A stretch of DNA of 21,545 nt from CBDTTW01 sp965363675 (GTDB taxonomy: Bacteria > Bacteroidota > Rhodothermia > Rhodothermales > DASSAV01), in NCBI GenBank assembly GCA_965363675.1, contig CBDTTW010000033.1, forward strand, positions 1 through 21,545, written 5' to 3'. Within the stretch, counting starts at the first letter, position 1, and every line of letters starts with the position of its first letter. Of this stretch, positions 14,688 through 21,545 are shown piece by piece. The position numbers and the translations under genes are program-made. Below the pieces are notes generated by a model. That model saw only the letters and a program-made list of their open reading frames with translations. It made no database searches and was not told the DNA's origin.

Positions 14688-15194
14688 GTGCTAGAAACCC
14701 TGTTCCCCATAATGATCGTAGCGGTGGGTCTCGCGTTCATCATGGCGGAGGTGTATCTGGTGCCCGGCCTGAACATCGTAGGCATCTTCGGCTTTCTGAT
14801 CATCGCCTTCGCCATCGGCTACGCCTTCACCGAAAACGGGTGGGCGGGGGGCCTGGGGCTGCTCGGCGGCACCGTAGTGGCGGGCGGCGCCATGTTCTAC
14901 CTGATGTGGCAGTCCGGCGCATGGGATCGTTTCGTGCTGGCGACCACGCTCAAGCAGGATGCCGTAGCGGCCGCCCGCGAGTCTGAGGACCGCGCGCGCT
15001 ACCTGGGCGCCACCGGAACCGCCGTTACGCCGCTGCGCCCGACGGGCGTAGCCGACATCGGCGGCGACCGCATCGAGGTGATGACCGAGGGCGACTACAT
15101 TGCCGCCGGCAGCCAGGTGCGCGTGGTGGCGATGGACCGCCGCCGCTTCTTCGTGCGCCTCGCCTCGGTCGCCCCGCCGCCTGCGCGCGCCTGA
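14688..15194 (+). CDS. short NfeD-family membrane protein
   Basis: A 168-residue short NfeD protein with two or three membrane spans (about residues 5-70) and a C-terminal OB-fold domain (about 100-160). The latter contains GTAVTPLRPTGVADIGGDRIEV and GDYIAAGSQVRV, clearly similar to the end of the preceding protease. It lacks the ClpP-like domain. The start is GTG at 14688, with an in-frame ATG at 14712 as an alternative; neither has a clear ribosome binding site. It lies 65 nt after the long NfeD gene. Short and long NfeD proteins often act with a flotillin or stomatin partner, but no such gene lies inside this window. Confidence 0.88.
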   Translation: MLETLFPIMIVAVGLAFIMAEVYLVPGLNIVGIFGFLIIAFAIGYAFTENGWAGGLGLLGGTVVAGGAMFYLMWQSGAWDRFVLATTLKQDAVAAARESEDRARYLGATGTAVTPLRPTGVADIGGDRIEVMTEGDYIAAGSQVRVVAMDRRRFFVRLASVAPPPARA

Positions 15195-15502
15195 AGCCTT
15201 CGCCGCCCGCCGCTCCTCTGCGCCGGGCAAAAGCGCTTGCATGCCTTTCTCTTTGCCCCTACAGCCGCCGGCGCTTCCCGCATTCTCATCCTCAGGCGCA
15301 GCCGGGGCGGCGCCTCCGGCGCATGTGCGCGGCGCAGGGTCTTCCAGATACCCCCCTTGGGAGGTCCGTAGGTTGATGCCGGTTGATCGAATGGCGCTAT
15401 CTCAGATAAGAATAATAGTTGAACTTAGTAACAGGAGGACTGAAACGCGCGAAAGCGGCCGCGCAGATCCAGGCGGCGGCGCAAACTTATAGAGGATTAC
15501 GG
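15195..15502. other. intergenic region, 308 bases, no gene recognised
   Basis: C-rich and without a convincing frame. It holds a GCCGG/CCGGC inverted repeat near 15301-15320 without a T-run. There are possible -35 boxes TTGATG (15373) and TTGATC (15383), with AT-rich AAGAATAATAG at 15409-15419. A GGAGG-like site at 15433-15439 precedes a CTG codon that is in frame with the next gene. No terminator with a U-tract is seen after the short NfeD gene. Confidence 0.6.
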
Positions 15503-16510
15503 ATGCTAAGGCTTACGCAGGATGAGACGAACGTACTGCGGATGCAGCTAGGGGCGAGGCTGCCGGCGACGGCGGAGGAGACGCCTGCTCCGCAGGCCCC
15601 GAACGCCGCCGTAAACGAGGACCTAATGCTGGGGACGGGCCTGGCGCAGGAGCATCTGCAAATCGTGCTGTGGCGCTTCACGCTGCGCGGCATCACGGCG
15701 TGCCTGCTCGGCGAGACGGCTGCGGCCGAGGCCGCCTTGCACGCCGCGCCGCGCCCTCTGGCAGAACTCGACCTGATGGTAGACGCGGAGGCCGCCCGCG
15801 AGGCGTACCGCTGCCTGCTGCCTCTGGGCTGGCGCTCCAGCCACGCGCTCGCCGAGCGCACCCTGGAGGCCGGGATGCCGCTTCAGCTCGTGCATCGCGA
15901 CGGCTCGGTGCTCCACCTGCACACGCACGTGATCGCCAACCGCCCGTCGTCTTTCCTCGACCGGCGCATCTGGAACCGCGCGCGCCTGGTGCAGACGGCG
16001 CGGGCCTCCTACAAGACGCTCGCCGCGCCCGATTTGCTGCTGAGCCTTTCGGTGTGCGCCGTCCGGCAGGGCAACGCGCTGCGCCCCTATGCCGTCGCCG
16101 ATGCGTACGTGCTGGCCGGCGCGCTCGAAGCGGCCGACTGGGAGCGTTTCGCCGAGACGACGCTGGATTACCAGCTCGTGTGGCCGGCGCTCAAGGTGAT
16201 GCGCTGCCTGGCTGCAACGCTGGGGGCCGCCGCGCCGGAGGGCGTGATGCGGCGCCTGGAGACGGCCATGGTCTCGCCGCTCCAGCAGTACGAGTACGAG
16301 AGTGACGCCTCGTTCGTGCGGCAGCTCATGGAGCCGCTCATGATCCGCCAGCGCTTCGGGTGGCAGCAGCGCAACGCCGGCGCGCGCGGGGCCTTCCTGG
16401 ACTACTACAAGCTCAACCGCCACGTCGCTTCGAGCAGCGCGGCGCCGACGGCCCCGGCCTACGGACCGCAGAAGGCGTTTGCCGGCGGCATGCTGGGCGC
16501 GGCAGGCTAA
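15503..16510 (+). CDS. nucleotidyltransferase-family (NTP_transf_5-like) protein
   Basis: A 335-residue protein resembling the Nucleotidyltransferase family 5 fold. A helical N-terminus is followed by a strand pair with LAELDLMVDAEAAREAYRCLLPLGW near residues 86-110, where family members read DIDLLV. HLHTHV lies at 138-143, where they read ElHw. DLLLSLSVCAVRQG comes near 177-190. The first acidic residue of the DxD is E88. The upstream KG motif is replaced by LLGE, so activity is uncertain. ATG 15503 has AGAGGA 6 nt upstream. The frame stays open to TTG 15419, so up to 28 more residues are possible. Substrate and role are unknown. Confidence 0.65.
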   Translation: MLRLTQDETNVLRMQLGARLPATAEETPAPQAPNAAVNEDLMLGTGLAQEHLQIVLWRFTLRGITACLLGETAAAEAALHAAPRPLAELDLMVDAEAAREAYRCLLPLGWRSSHALAERTLEAGMPLQLVHRDGSVLHLHTHVIANRPSSFLDRRIWNRARLVQTARASYKTLAAPDLLLSLSVCAVRQGNALRPYAVADAYVLAGALEAADWERFAETTLDYQLVWPALKVMRCLAATLGAAAPEGVMRRLETAMVSPLQQYEYESDASFVRQLMEPLMIRQRFGWQQRNAGARGAFLDYYKLNRHVASSSAAPTAPAYGPQKAFAGGMLGAAG

Positions 16511-16538
16511 CGCGAAACCAAACGGAGAGGGCGGCGCC

Positions 16539-16796
16539 ATGGTCATCCGAGCCTCTGCCCTGGCCGAAGCGGCCCGCGCGCGCCAGGCGCTTGCCGAGCG
16601 CCTCCCGGCGGTGCAGCGGGTCGGGCGCGAGCAGCCTAACCCTGATTTGGGGCGCGCTGCCTCAGAACGGCGAACGCCGGTGCTTGAGCCGGATGAGCGT
16701 CGCCGGAGCGTCCCGCTTTTCTTCGTTGGATATGAACAATTCGCCGTTCGGAAGAAAAGCGATCCCCTCGGGCTCGTGATAGATGTGCGGGGGTAG
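16539..16796 (+). CDS. doubtful 85-residue reading frame or gene remnant
   Basis: ATG at 16539 follows GGAGAGG (16523-16529) and lies 28 nt after the nucleotidyltransferase stop. The first about 30 codons use the GC-rich third positions of this genome and encode an Ala/Arg-rich helix (VIRASALAEAARARQALAER). From about 16640 codon use changes, and the frame runs antisense through the end of the SdiA-like gene. I suspect the 5' piece of a deleted gene, or chance. No family recognised. Confidence 0.2.
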   Translation: MVIRASALAEAARARQALAERLPAVQRVGREQPNPDLGRAASERRTPVLEPDERRRSVPLFFVGYEQFAVRKKSDPLGLVIDVRG

Positions 16797-17528
16797 CGTG
16801 TAGACCCGTTTCATCTCGCCGCCCGGGCTTACGACGAGCAGGGCGTGCACCTTGGCCGAGAGCAGGTACACGTCGCGGGTGCTGGGCTGCACCGCAAGGG
16901 CCGAAGGCTTGAAGGCGGGCTCGTCGAGACCGGTCACCGGATCGGTTTTGGAGGCCATAGCCCGCACGCGCTCGATCGGGATCGTCAGCAGCGGTTCGTC
17001 CGTGACGCGCTCGCTCCGTAGGTTGAAGCCGTAGACGGCCCCCACGATAGCTCCCTCGGCGTCGCGCGCGACGCCCCCGATGAGCAGCAGCTTCTTGCGC
17101 CCATCCCACGCCAGCCCCTCGGCGTTGGCGACGCCCGTAGGAACCCGGCGCACCTGCGGGTTTTTCGAGCGCAGATCGCGCACGATGTGCAGCATGCCGT
17201 TGCCTTCGAGGATGTAGAGGCTGGGGCCGATGCGCACGAGGTCCTCGTAGTCGCCGTCGTCGCCGAACTTCTGGACGCGGACCACCTTGCCCTTGGTCAT
17301 ATCGATGATGTAGTAGCGTCCGGTCTCGTCCTCGACGCCGGCGGCATACTGCCAGTCGAGCGGCGTAAGGCCCGAGATCTCACCGAGCTGGGGGGGCATG
17401 GTGTGCACCGAGCGCGGATGCCGGAAGTCGTAGGCGGGAGCGTCGCTGTAATCGCAGGCGCTCAGGAGGCCGCCGAGGGCTGCGATGCCGAGGCCCAGCG
17501 CCCAGGTTGCCGTACGGTAGCGGTGCAT
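16662..17528 (-). CDS. SdiA-regulated-domain-like lipoprotein
   Basis: A 288-residue envelope protein. The signal peptide ends in the lipobox LLSAC with cysteine 25. The mature part is a repeated four-stranded beta pattern of a six-bladed propeller. Segments such as EISGLTPLDWQYAAGVEDETGRYYIID, VRIGPSLYILEGNGML, AEGLAWDGRKKLLLIGG, PSALAVQPSTRDVYLLSA and EPEGIAFLPNGELFISNE match the SdiA-regulated/YjiK or esterase-like phytase-type propellers. No catalytic assignment is possible. It converges on the nucleotidyltransferase gene and is divergent from dapD. Confidence 0.82.
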   Translation of the reverse strand: MHRYRTATWALGLGIAALGGLLSACDYSDAPAYDFRHPRSVHTMPPQLGEISGLTPLDWQYAAGVEDETGRYYIIDMTKGKVVRVQKFGDDGDYEDLVRIGPSLYILEGNGMLHIVRDLRSKNPQVRRVPTGVANAEGLAWDGRKKLLLIGGVARDAEGAIVGAVYGFNLRSERVTDEPLLTIPIERVRAMASKTDPVTGLDEPAFKPSALAVQPSTRDVYLLSAKVHALLVVSPGGEMKRVYTLPPHIYHEPEGIAFLPNGELFISNEEKRDAPATLIRLKHRRSPF

Positions 17529-17593
17529 AAGAGGGGGCGTGTGATGAAGTGCGCGCAGGGTTGAACCTTTGAGCCCCGCATTCGGACAAGGGT

Positions 17594-17625
17594 TGCCGAG
17601 GTATTTGCGTTGTGGTTACATTCTC
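17594..17625 (+). promoter_or_regulatory. possible dapD promoter
   Basis: TTGCCG (17594-17599) and TACATT (17618-17623) are 18 nt apart. Read as the Bacteroidota type it is TTG, 21 nt, TACATTCT. It lies 38 nt before the chosen ATG and supports that start over an in-frame GTG at 17612. Confidence 0.3.
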
Positions 17626-17662
17626 GGCGCCTTTGCCGCCTTTATCCAACCTTCCCGACGCC

Positions 17663-18499
17663 ATGCCGACAGATCTGAAGGAACGCATCCTCGCCGCCGC
17701 CGATACGCCGCACGCGCTTGCCCCGGAGGAGGCGATGGCCGCCTTCGAGGAACTGCTGGAAGCGCTGGAGGCGGGCGTGGTGCGCGCCGCCTCGCCCGGC
17801 CCCGATGGCCTCTGGCGAAGCAACGCATGGGTCAAGCAGGGCATTCTGCTGGGCTTTCGGCTGGGACGACTGGAGGCGTTTCCGGGCGAGCCGCTGGCGT
17901 TCGTGGACAAGCACACGTACCCGCCCCGGCGCTTCGGCGTAGAGGAAGGGGTGCGCGTCGTGCCCGGAGGCTCGGCGGTGCGGCGCGGGGCGCACCTGGC
18001 GGCCGGCGTAGTGTGCATGCCGCCGATGTACGTCAACGTGGGGGCCTACGTCGGCGCCGGAACGATGGTGGACTCGCACGCGCTCGTGGGCAGTTGCGCT
18101 CAGATCGGCGCGCGTGTGCACCTGTCGGCGGCGGCGCAGATCGGGGGCGTGCTGGAGCCCGTCGGGGCGACGCCCGTGGTCGTCGAGGACGACGTGTTCG
18201 TCGGGGGCGGCTGCGGCGTGTACGAAGGCTGCCGCGTGGGCGCGCGGGCGGTGCTGGCCCCCGGCGTCATCCTGAGCGCCTCGACGCGCATCTACGACCT
18301 GGTGCGCGAGGTCGTCATTGCGGCCTCGGAGGCGGGGCCGCCGGCGATTCCGGCCGGGGCGGTGGTTGTGCCGGGGGTGCGCGCGGCGCGCGGCGCGTTT
18401 GCCGAGCAGCACGGCCTGGGGCTCTATGCGCCCGTCATCGTCAAGTACCGCGACGCCCGCACCGACGCCGCTACGACGCTGGAGGAGGCGCTGCGCTAG
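17663..18499 (+). CDS. dapD: 2,3,4,5-tetrahydropyridine-2,6-dicarboxylate N-succinyltransferase
   Basis: Acyltransferase of the succinylase branch of lysine and diaminopimelate synthesis, 278 residues. An N-terminal helical domain (1-95) contains GLWRSNAWVKQGILLGFR. A left-handed beta-helix of hexapeptide repeats follows (about 100-240). MPPMYVNVGAYVGAGTMVDSHALVGSCAQIG and GGVLEPVGATPVVVEDD are the DapD signatures. The C-terminal strand covers LYAPVIVKYRDARTDAATTLEEALR. The product feeds both lysine and peptidoglycan. I start at ATG 17663 because MPTDLKERI matches the usual N-terminus. The end overlaps the convergent SPOR gene by 4 nt. Confidence 0.94.
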   Translation: MPTDLKERILAAADTPHALAPEEAMAAFEELLEALEAGVVRAASPGPDGLWRSNAWVKQGILLGFRLGRLEAFPGEPLAFVDKHTYPPRRFGVEEGVRVVPGGSAVRRGAHLAAGVVCMPPMYVNVGAYVGAGTMVDSHALVGSCAQIGARVHLSAAAQIGGVLEPVGATPVVVEDDVFVGGGCGVYEGCRVGARAVLAPGVILSASTRIYDLVREVVIAASEAGPPAIPAGAVVVPGVRAARGAFAEQHGLGLYAPVIVKYRDARTDAATTLEEALR

Positions 18500-19047
18500 C
18501 GCACCAGCGTCACGCGGTCCGGGACGATGAGCGCGCCGGGGAACTCCTGCGCCACGCCGCCGAGCGCCTGCTGCGCCTGGGCGCGCGTCTCGAAGTTGCC
18601 GATGCGCACGCGGTAGTAGGGCTGCAAGTACACGGTGTAGACGGGCGCCTGCGTGCCCCGGAACAGCGACCCGGCGGCGGCGCGGTTGCTCTGCCACCAC
18701 TGGATGAGCTGCGCCGCCCGGCGGTCAGCCTCGGACTTGTTGGGCGTCGAGAACACCTGGATGCGGTAGCCGCGCCCGATGCGGGCCGTAGGTCGCGCGC
18801 TCGCCTTGCCGTCCATGAGTTCCTCAGGCACGTCGTGCGCCACGTCGAGGGTGTCGGCGGGGGGCGCTTCGCGGTAGGGCGAGGCGTCGAAGTCCTCGCC
18901 GCTGCGATAGTCCACGACGACCTCGGGGGGCGGGGGCGGGGCTTCCTTGCGGACGCGCCGGGAGCCGCCGCAGCCTGCCATGAGCAGGAGCGACGCCGCC
19001 AGAAGGGCCGTGAGGCCGCCTTGCCGAGCGAACGATAATGGGGTCAC
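18496..19047 (-). CDS. SPOR-domain lipoprotein
   Basis: A 183-residue envelope lipoprotein. GTG start; the signal ends in LMAGC with cysteine 26. A proline-rich linker (about 36-44, PPPPPE) and an acidic linker come next. A C-terminal SPOR domain covers about 92-170, with YRIQVFSTPNKSEADRRAAQ and PYYRVRIGNFETRAQAQQAL. SPOR domains bind denuded glycan strands of peptidoglycan at the division septum. The GTG overlaps the deoC stop (GTGA), so translation is coupled to deoC. No other in-frame ATG precedes the hydrophobic core, which supports GTG. Confidence 0.9.
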   Translation of the reverse strand: MTPLSFARQGGLTALLAASLLLMAGCGGSRRVRKEAPPPPPEVVVDYRSGEDFDASPYREAPPADTLDVAHDVPEELMDGKASARPTARIGRGYRIQVFSTPNKSEADRRAAQLIQWWQSNRAAAGSLFRGTQAPVYTVYLQPYYRVRIGNFETRAQAQQALGGVAQEFPGALIVPDRVTLVR

Positions 19048-19865
19048 GAGAGGTTGCCTGCCGCTGGGGTGGTGGGGTCGTCCGCGACGAAGGAGACCGA
19101 GGCGCTGGCCCCGATGCGGTTTGCGCCGGCCTCGACGAGCGCCAGGGCGCTCTCGCGGGTGCGGATGCCGCCGGAAGCTTTAACGCCCATGGCGCGGCCT
19201 ACGGTTCGCCGCATGAGGGTGATGTCGGCCGGGGTGGCCCCGCCGTGCGAGAAGCCTGTCGAGGTTTTCACAAAGTCTGCCTGAGCGTACATCGCCAGCA
19301 CGCAGGCGACCGCTTTCTCCTCGTCGGAGAGCAGGCACGTTTCGAGAATCACCTTGACGGCGGCCCCCTCGGCGCGGGCGGCCTGCACCACGGCCTCGAT
19401 GTCCTCGGCGACGGCGGCATAGCGACCTGCCTTGAGCATGCCGACGCTCAGCACCATGTCGATCTCGCGGGCGCCGGCGCGCGCGGCCAGGCTCGCTTCG
19501 CGCGCCTTCACGGCGGGCAGCGAGGCGCCGAGCGGAAAGCCCGCTACGGTGCAGGGCAGCGCCGGGCCGTCGCCGAGCGCCTCGACGACCTGCGGCAGGT
19601 GCACCGGGTTGACGCACACCGCCGCAAAGCCGTACTCGCTCGCCTCGCGGCACACGCGTTGCACGTCGGCGGGCGTCGCCTCGGGCTTGAGCACCGTATG
19701 GTCGATGTAGCCGTTCAAGGGGTCTCCGGCTGGGACGACGCGCGGCCCGCCTTCGAGCGGGCGGCGGCGGAGCATCGCTTCTTCCGCAGCGCGCTTCAAA
19801 AAACCGTAGTCGCCCGCCGAGGGCGGCAGCGACTGAAGCAACTGGACGATGGGATCAGAGGACAT
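19044..19865 (-). CDS. deoC: deoxyribose-phosphate aldolase
   Basis: Class I aldolase splitting 2-deoxyribose-5-phosphate into glyceraldehyde-3-phosphate and acetaldehyde in deoxynucleoside breakdown. The 273-residue TIM barrel has IDHTVLKPEAT (54-64), VNPVHL (85-90), the EIDMV acid D136, KVILET with K171, the Schiff-base lysine K200 in DFVKTSTGF, and K229 in GVKASGGIRT. An N-terminal extension of about 45 residues precedes the barrel. It is the middle gene of a three-gene minus-strand cluster, 30 nt after the response regulator and overlapping the SPOR gene. Confidence 0.96.
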   Translation of the reverse strand: MSSDPIVQLLQSLPPSAGDYGFLKRAAEEAMLRRRPLEGGPRVVPAGDPLNGYIDHTVLKPEATPADVQRVCREASEYGFAAVCVNPVHLPQVVEALGDGPALPCTVAGFPLGASLPAVKAREASLAARAGAREIDMVLSVGMLKAGRYAAVAEDIEAVVQAARAEGAAVKVILETCLLSDEEKAVACVLAMYAQADFVKTSTGFSHGGATPADITLMRRTVGRAMGVKASGGIRTRESALALVEAGANRIGASASVSFVADDPTTPAAGNLS

Positions 19866-19895
19866 GCCGGGACGGAAAACGAATGGCGAGAAGTT

Positions 19896-21284
19896 TTACT
19901 CGGGCCGTGTCACTACGTCGTCGAGGTTGAAGCGCTTGCGCTTTTCCCACAGCGTCTTTTTGGAGATGCCGAGGATCTTGGCCACGTCGGCGTAGCTGGT
20001 GTTGGTGTTCTGCAAGGTGTGCAGGATGTACTGCCGCTCCAGTTCTTCGAGGGTAGTGCCGCTCGGATGCAGGAACATCCAGCTTACGTCGTCGGGCACC
20101 TCGAAGCCGCCGGCGGTCGTCAGGACGAGGTCGTTCACGTCGATGAGGCTGGCGTTGGTAAAGATGGAGGCGCGTTCGAGCACGTTGCGCAGCTCGCGGA
20201 CGTTGCCGGGCCACTGGTGTCCGAGCAGGGCGCGCTCGGCCTCGGGCGTGAAGCCGCGGATGTCACGCTTGAGTTCGGCGTTGAAGAGCCGCACCATTTC
20301 GTGCGCGATGAGCAGAATGTCGCGGCCCATGGCGCGCAGCGGCGGCAGGTACAGGTTGACGACGTTGATGCGGAAGTAGAGGTCCTTGCGGAACTGCTTC
20401 TTGGCGACGATTTCTTCGAGGTTGGCGTTGGTGGCGCAGAGGATGCGCGTGTTGACGCGGATGTCGTCCACACCGCCGAGGCGGCGGAAGTGGCGGCTTT
20501 CGAGGAAGCTGAGCAGCTTGGCCTGAAGCGCCATCGACATCGAGTCGATTTCGTCGAGGAAGAGCGTGCCGCCGTCGGCTACTTCGAGCAGGCCGGGCTT
20601 GGCGGAGCGGGCGTCGGTGAAGGCGCCTTTTTCATAGCCGAACAGCTCGGCTTCGAGGAGGTTGTCCGGGAGCGCGGCGCAGTTGATCTCCATGAACCGC
20701 CCGGTGCTGTTCATCGAGTTGAAGTGCAGCGTCTTGGCGACGAGGTTTTTGCCGGTGCCGGTCTCGCCGCCGATGAGCACGATGGTGGCCGGCACGTCGC
20801 GCAGGGTGCGGATCGTCTCGCGCACGCGGGCGATGGCGTCGCTGTCGCCGAGGATGCCTTCGACGGGGTAGGAGGCGCGCTGGGTGCTTTTGATCTCCTC
20901 CAGCTCCTGCTTGACGCCGTACAGCTCGATGCCGCGGTTGAGCAGGGTGCGCATCTCCTCCAGGTTGACGGGCTTCTGGAGGTAATGGAACGCCCCGAGG
21001 CGCATGGCCTCTACGGCCGTCTGCACCGAGGAATGCGCCGTCATGATGATGACGGGCAGGTTGAGCTTGCGGTCGCGGATGGCGCCGATGAGTTCGATGC
21101 CGTTCATGTCCGGCATCATGAGGTCCGCCAGGAGCACGTGGGGCACGTCGCCGCGGTCGATCTTGTCGAGCACGGCTGCCGGATGCACGAACGCCTGGGC
21201 CTCAAAGCCGTCGCGCTGAAGTACGGTGACGAAAAGCTCGCCCAGCTTGGGCTCGTCGTCTACGATAAAGATGCGCTTTTTCAC
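19896..21284 (-). CDS. sigma-54-dependent response regulator, NtrC family
   Basis: A 462-residue activator of RpoN holoenzyme. The receiver domain (1-120) has D9/D10, phospho-acceptor D54 in LLADLMMPDMNG, T82 and K104. The AAA+ domain (about 140-385) has Walker A GGETGTGK (172-179), the sigma-54 contact loop GAFTDA (220-225), Walker B LFLDEID (241-247), and the R-finger region RKDLYFRINVV. A Fis-type helix-turn-helix ends the protein (about 425-455, YADVAKILGISKKTLWEKRKRF). The contact loop is the GAFTDA variant of GAFTGA. No partner histidine kinase is next to it. It leads an operon with deoC and the SPOR lipoprotein. Confidence 0.96.
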   Translation of the reverse strand: MKKRIFIVDDEPKLGELFVTVLQRDGFEAQAFVHPAAVLDKIDRGDVPHVLLADLMMPDMNGIELIGAIRDRKLNLPVIIMTAHSSVQTAVEAMRLGAFHYLQKPVNLEEMRTLLNRGIELYGVKQELEEIKSTQRASYPVEGILGDSDAIARVRETIRTLRDVPATIVLIGGETGTGKNLVAKTLHFNSMNSTGRFMEINCAALPDNLLEAELFGYEKGAFTDARSAKPGLLEVADGGTLFLDEIDSMSMALQAKLLSFLESRHFRRLGGVDDIRVNTRILCATNANLEEIVAKKQFRKDLYFRINVVNLYLPPLRAMGRDILLIAHEMVRLFNAELKRDIRGFTPEAERALLGHQWPGNVRELRNVLERASIFTNASLIDVNDLVLTTAGGFEVPDDVSWMFLHPSGTTLEELERQYILHTLQNTNTSYADVAKILGISKKTLWEKRKRFNLDDVVTRPE

Positions 21285-21344
21285 TGCTCGAACGATTGGC
21301 TGGGTGTGGGGAGCACGGCGCGCCGCACAGGCTCCGCCGCCGCC

Positions 21345-21371
21345 GAAATGTACGACGGCCGGGGCGCCAAA
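21345..21371 (-). promoter_or_regulatory. possible promoter of the NtrC-type operon
   Basis: On the minus strand TTTG (21371-21368, end of a T-run) is followed after 15 nt by TACATTTC (21352-21345), like the Bacteroidota TTTG and TAnnTTTG boxes with short spacing. The start codon is about 60 nt downstream. The same layout precedes the hydrolase gene at 3485-3511. Confidence 0.35.
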
Positions 21372-21393
21372 AAAACGCGGGCATTACAATAAG

Positions 21394-21545
21394 TTATGTG
21401 TACCGCAGGAAGGGGATGCCCGGCGTTACGATTCTGACCTGAACGTGGCGCGTCGCGGCGGCGAGCACTTCGCCGTCGGCGTGTACGGCGGCGTCCGCGT
21501 CGGCGGTGAGTTCGGCTTCGAGGAGTCGGCTCATGCAGACCTCCG
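21394..21545 (-). CDS. 3' end of a probable diacylglycerol/lipid kinase family gene (partial)
   Basis: The frame is open from the right edge of the window to TAA at 21396-21394, giving the last about 50 residues. The segment DADAAVHADGEVLAAATRHV followed by VQVRIVTPGIPFLRYT fits the C-terminal sheet of DagK/YegS-like lipid kinases, which reads IDGE then a valine-rich strand. An ATG at 21534 with CGGAGG before it could instead start a 46-residue protein, so the partial call is moderate. It is followed by the control region of the NtrC-type gene on the same strand. Confidence 0.5.
   Translation of the reverse strand, partial: EVCMSRLLEAELTADADAAVHADGEVLAAATRHVQVRIVTPGIPFLRYT

Noticed and set aside
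15225..15241. Second sigma-54-like site GGGCA-N7-TTGCA.
   Set aside because: The spacing is one base too long and the first T is missing, and doublet spacing is critical for sigma-54.
15195..16796. Lasso peptide or other RiPP cluster around the nucleotidyltransferase-like gene.
   Set aside because: Such nucleotidyltransferases can occur in lasso clusters, but no precursor peptide, leader-binding protein, protease or cyclase gene is present here.
19038..21392. Very long (784 codons) plus-strand open frame opposite deoC and the NtrC-type gene.
   Set aside because: It mirrors two well-supported genes, has no domain of its own and reflects high GC content, with few antisense stops.

Overview
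The window is GC-rich (roughly two thirds G+C by eye), densely packed bacterial chromosome with no IS element, phage gene, tRNA, rRNA or CRISPR array that I could recognise. Several features point to the Bacteroidota/Rhodothermota branch: a 31-residue basic mS38/AURKAIP1-type ribosomal protein, a Bacteroidota-like FabI, many small lipoproteins, and a tmRNA tag (ANDYSYAMAA) of the kind I recall from Salinibacter-like bacteria. I favour a member of Rhodothermales or a close relative. That placement is inference from gene content, not a computed phylogeny.

Layout. 1-660: complete tmRNA gene on the minus strand with its terminator. 683-3430: minus-strand CaCA cation exchanger, small lipoprotein and alpha/beta hydrolase. 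In the gap at 2369-2503 lies the most unusual signal, a near-consensus sigma-54 promoter followed about 100 nt later by a strong intrinsic terminator, with no convincing reading frame between them (candidate small RNA). 3691-5759: plus strand, mS38-like small protein, YtxH-like membrane protein, YaaA-like protein and uridine kinase. 5740-7395: minus strand, birA then coaX. 7525-8253: TPR protein. 8472-9143: putative lipoprotein, divergent from an inositol-monophosphatase family gene (9211-10110). 10153-13165: plus strand, fabI, HAD phosphatase, L,D-transpeptidase and methyltransferase, tightly spaced. 13246-15194: two NfeD-family membrane proteins. 15503-16510: nucleotidyltransferase-like protein. 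16662-17528: SdiA-regulated-like lipoprotein. 17663-18499: DapD-like acyltransferase. 18496-21284: minus-strand operon of an NtrC-type response regulator, deoC and a SPOR lipoprotein. The right edge carries the 3' end of what looks like a diacylglycerol-kinase family gene.

Most genes are housekeeping: ribosome rescue (tmRNA), cofactor metabolism (CoaX, BirA), pyrimidine and deoxynucleoside salvage (Udk, DeoC), fatty acid synthesis (FabI), peptidoglycan and diaminopimelate metabolism (L,D-transpeptidase, DapD, SPOR protein) and membrane quality control (NfeD pair). The window holds both a sigma-54 activator and a candidate sigma-54 promoter, so nitrogen- or envelope-type control of a small RNA is a testable idea. 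Nothing in the sequence links the two directly.
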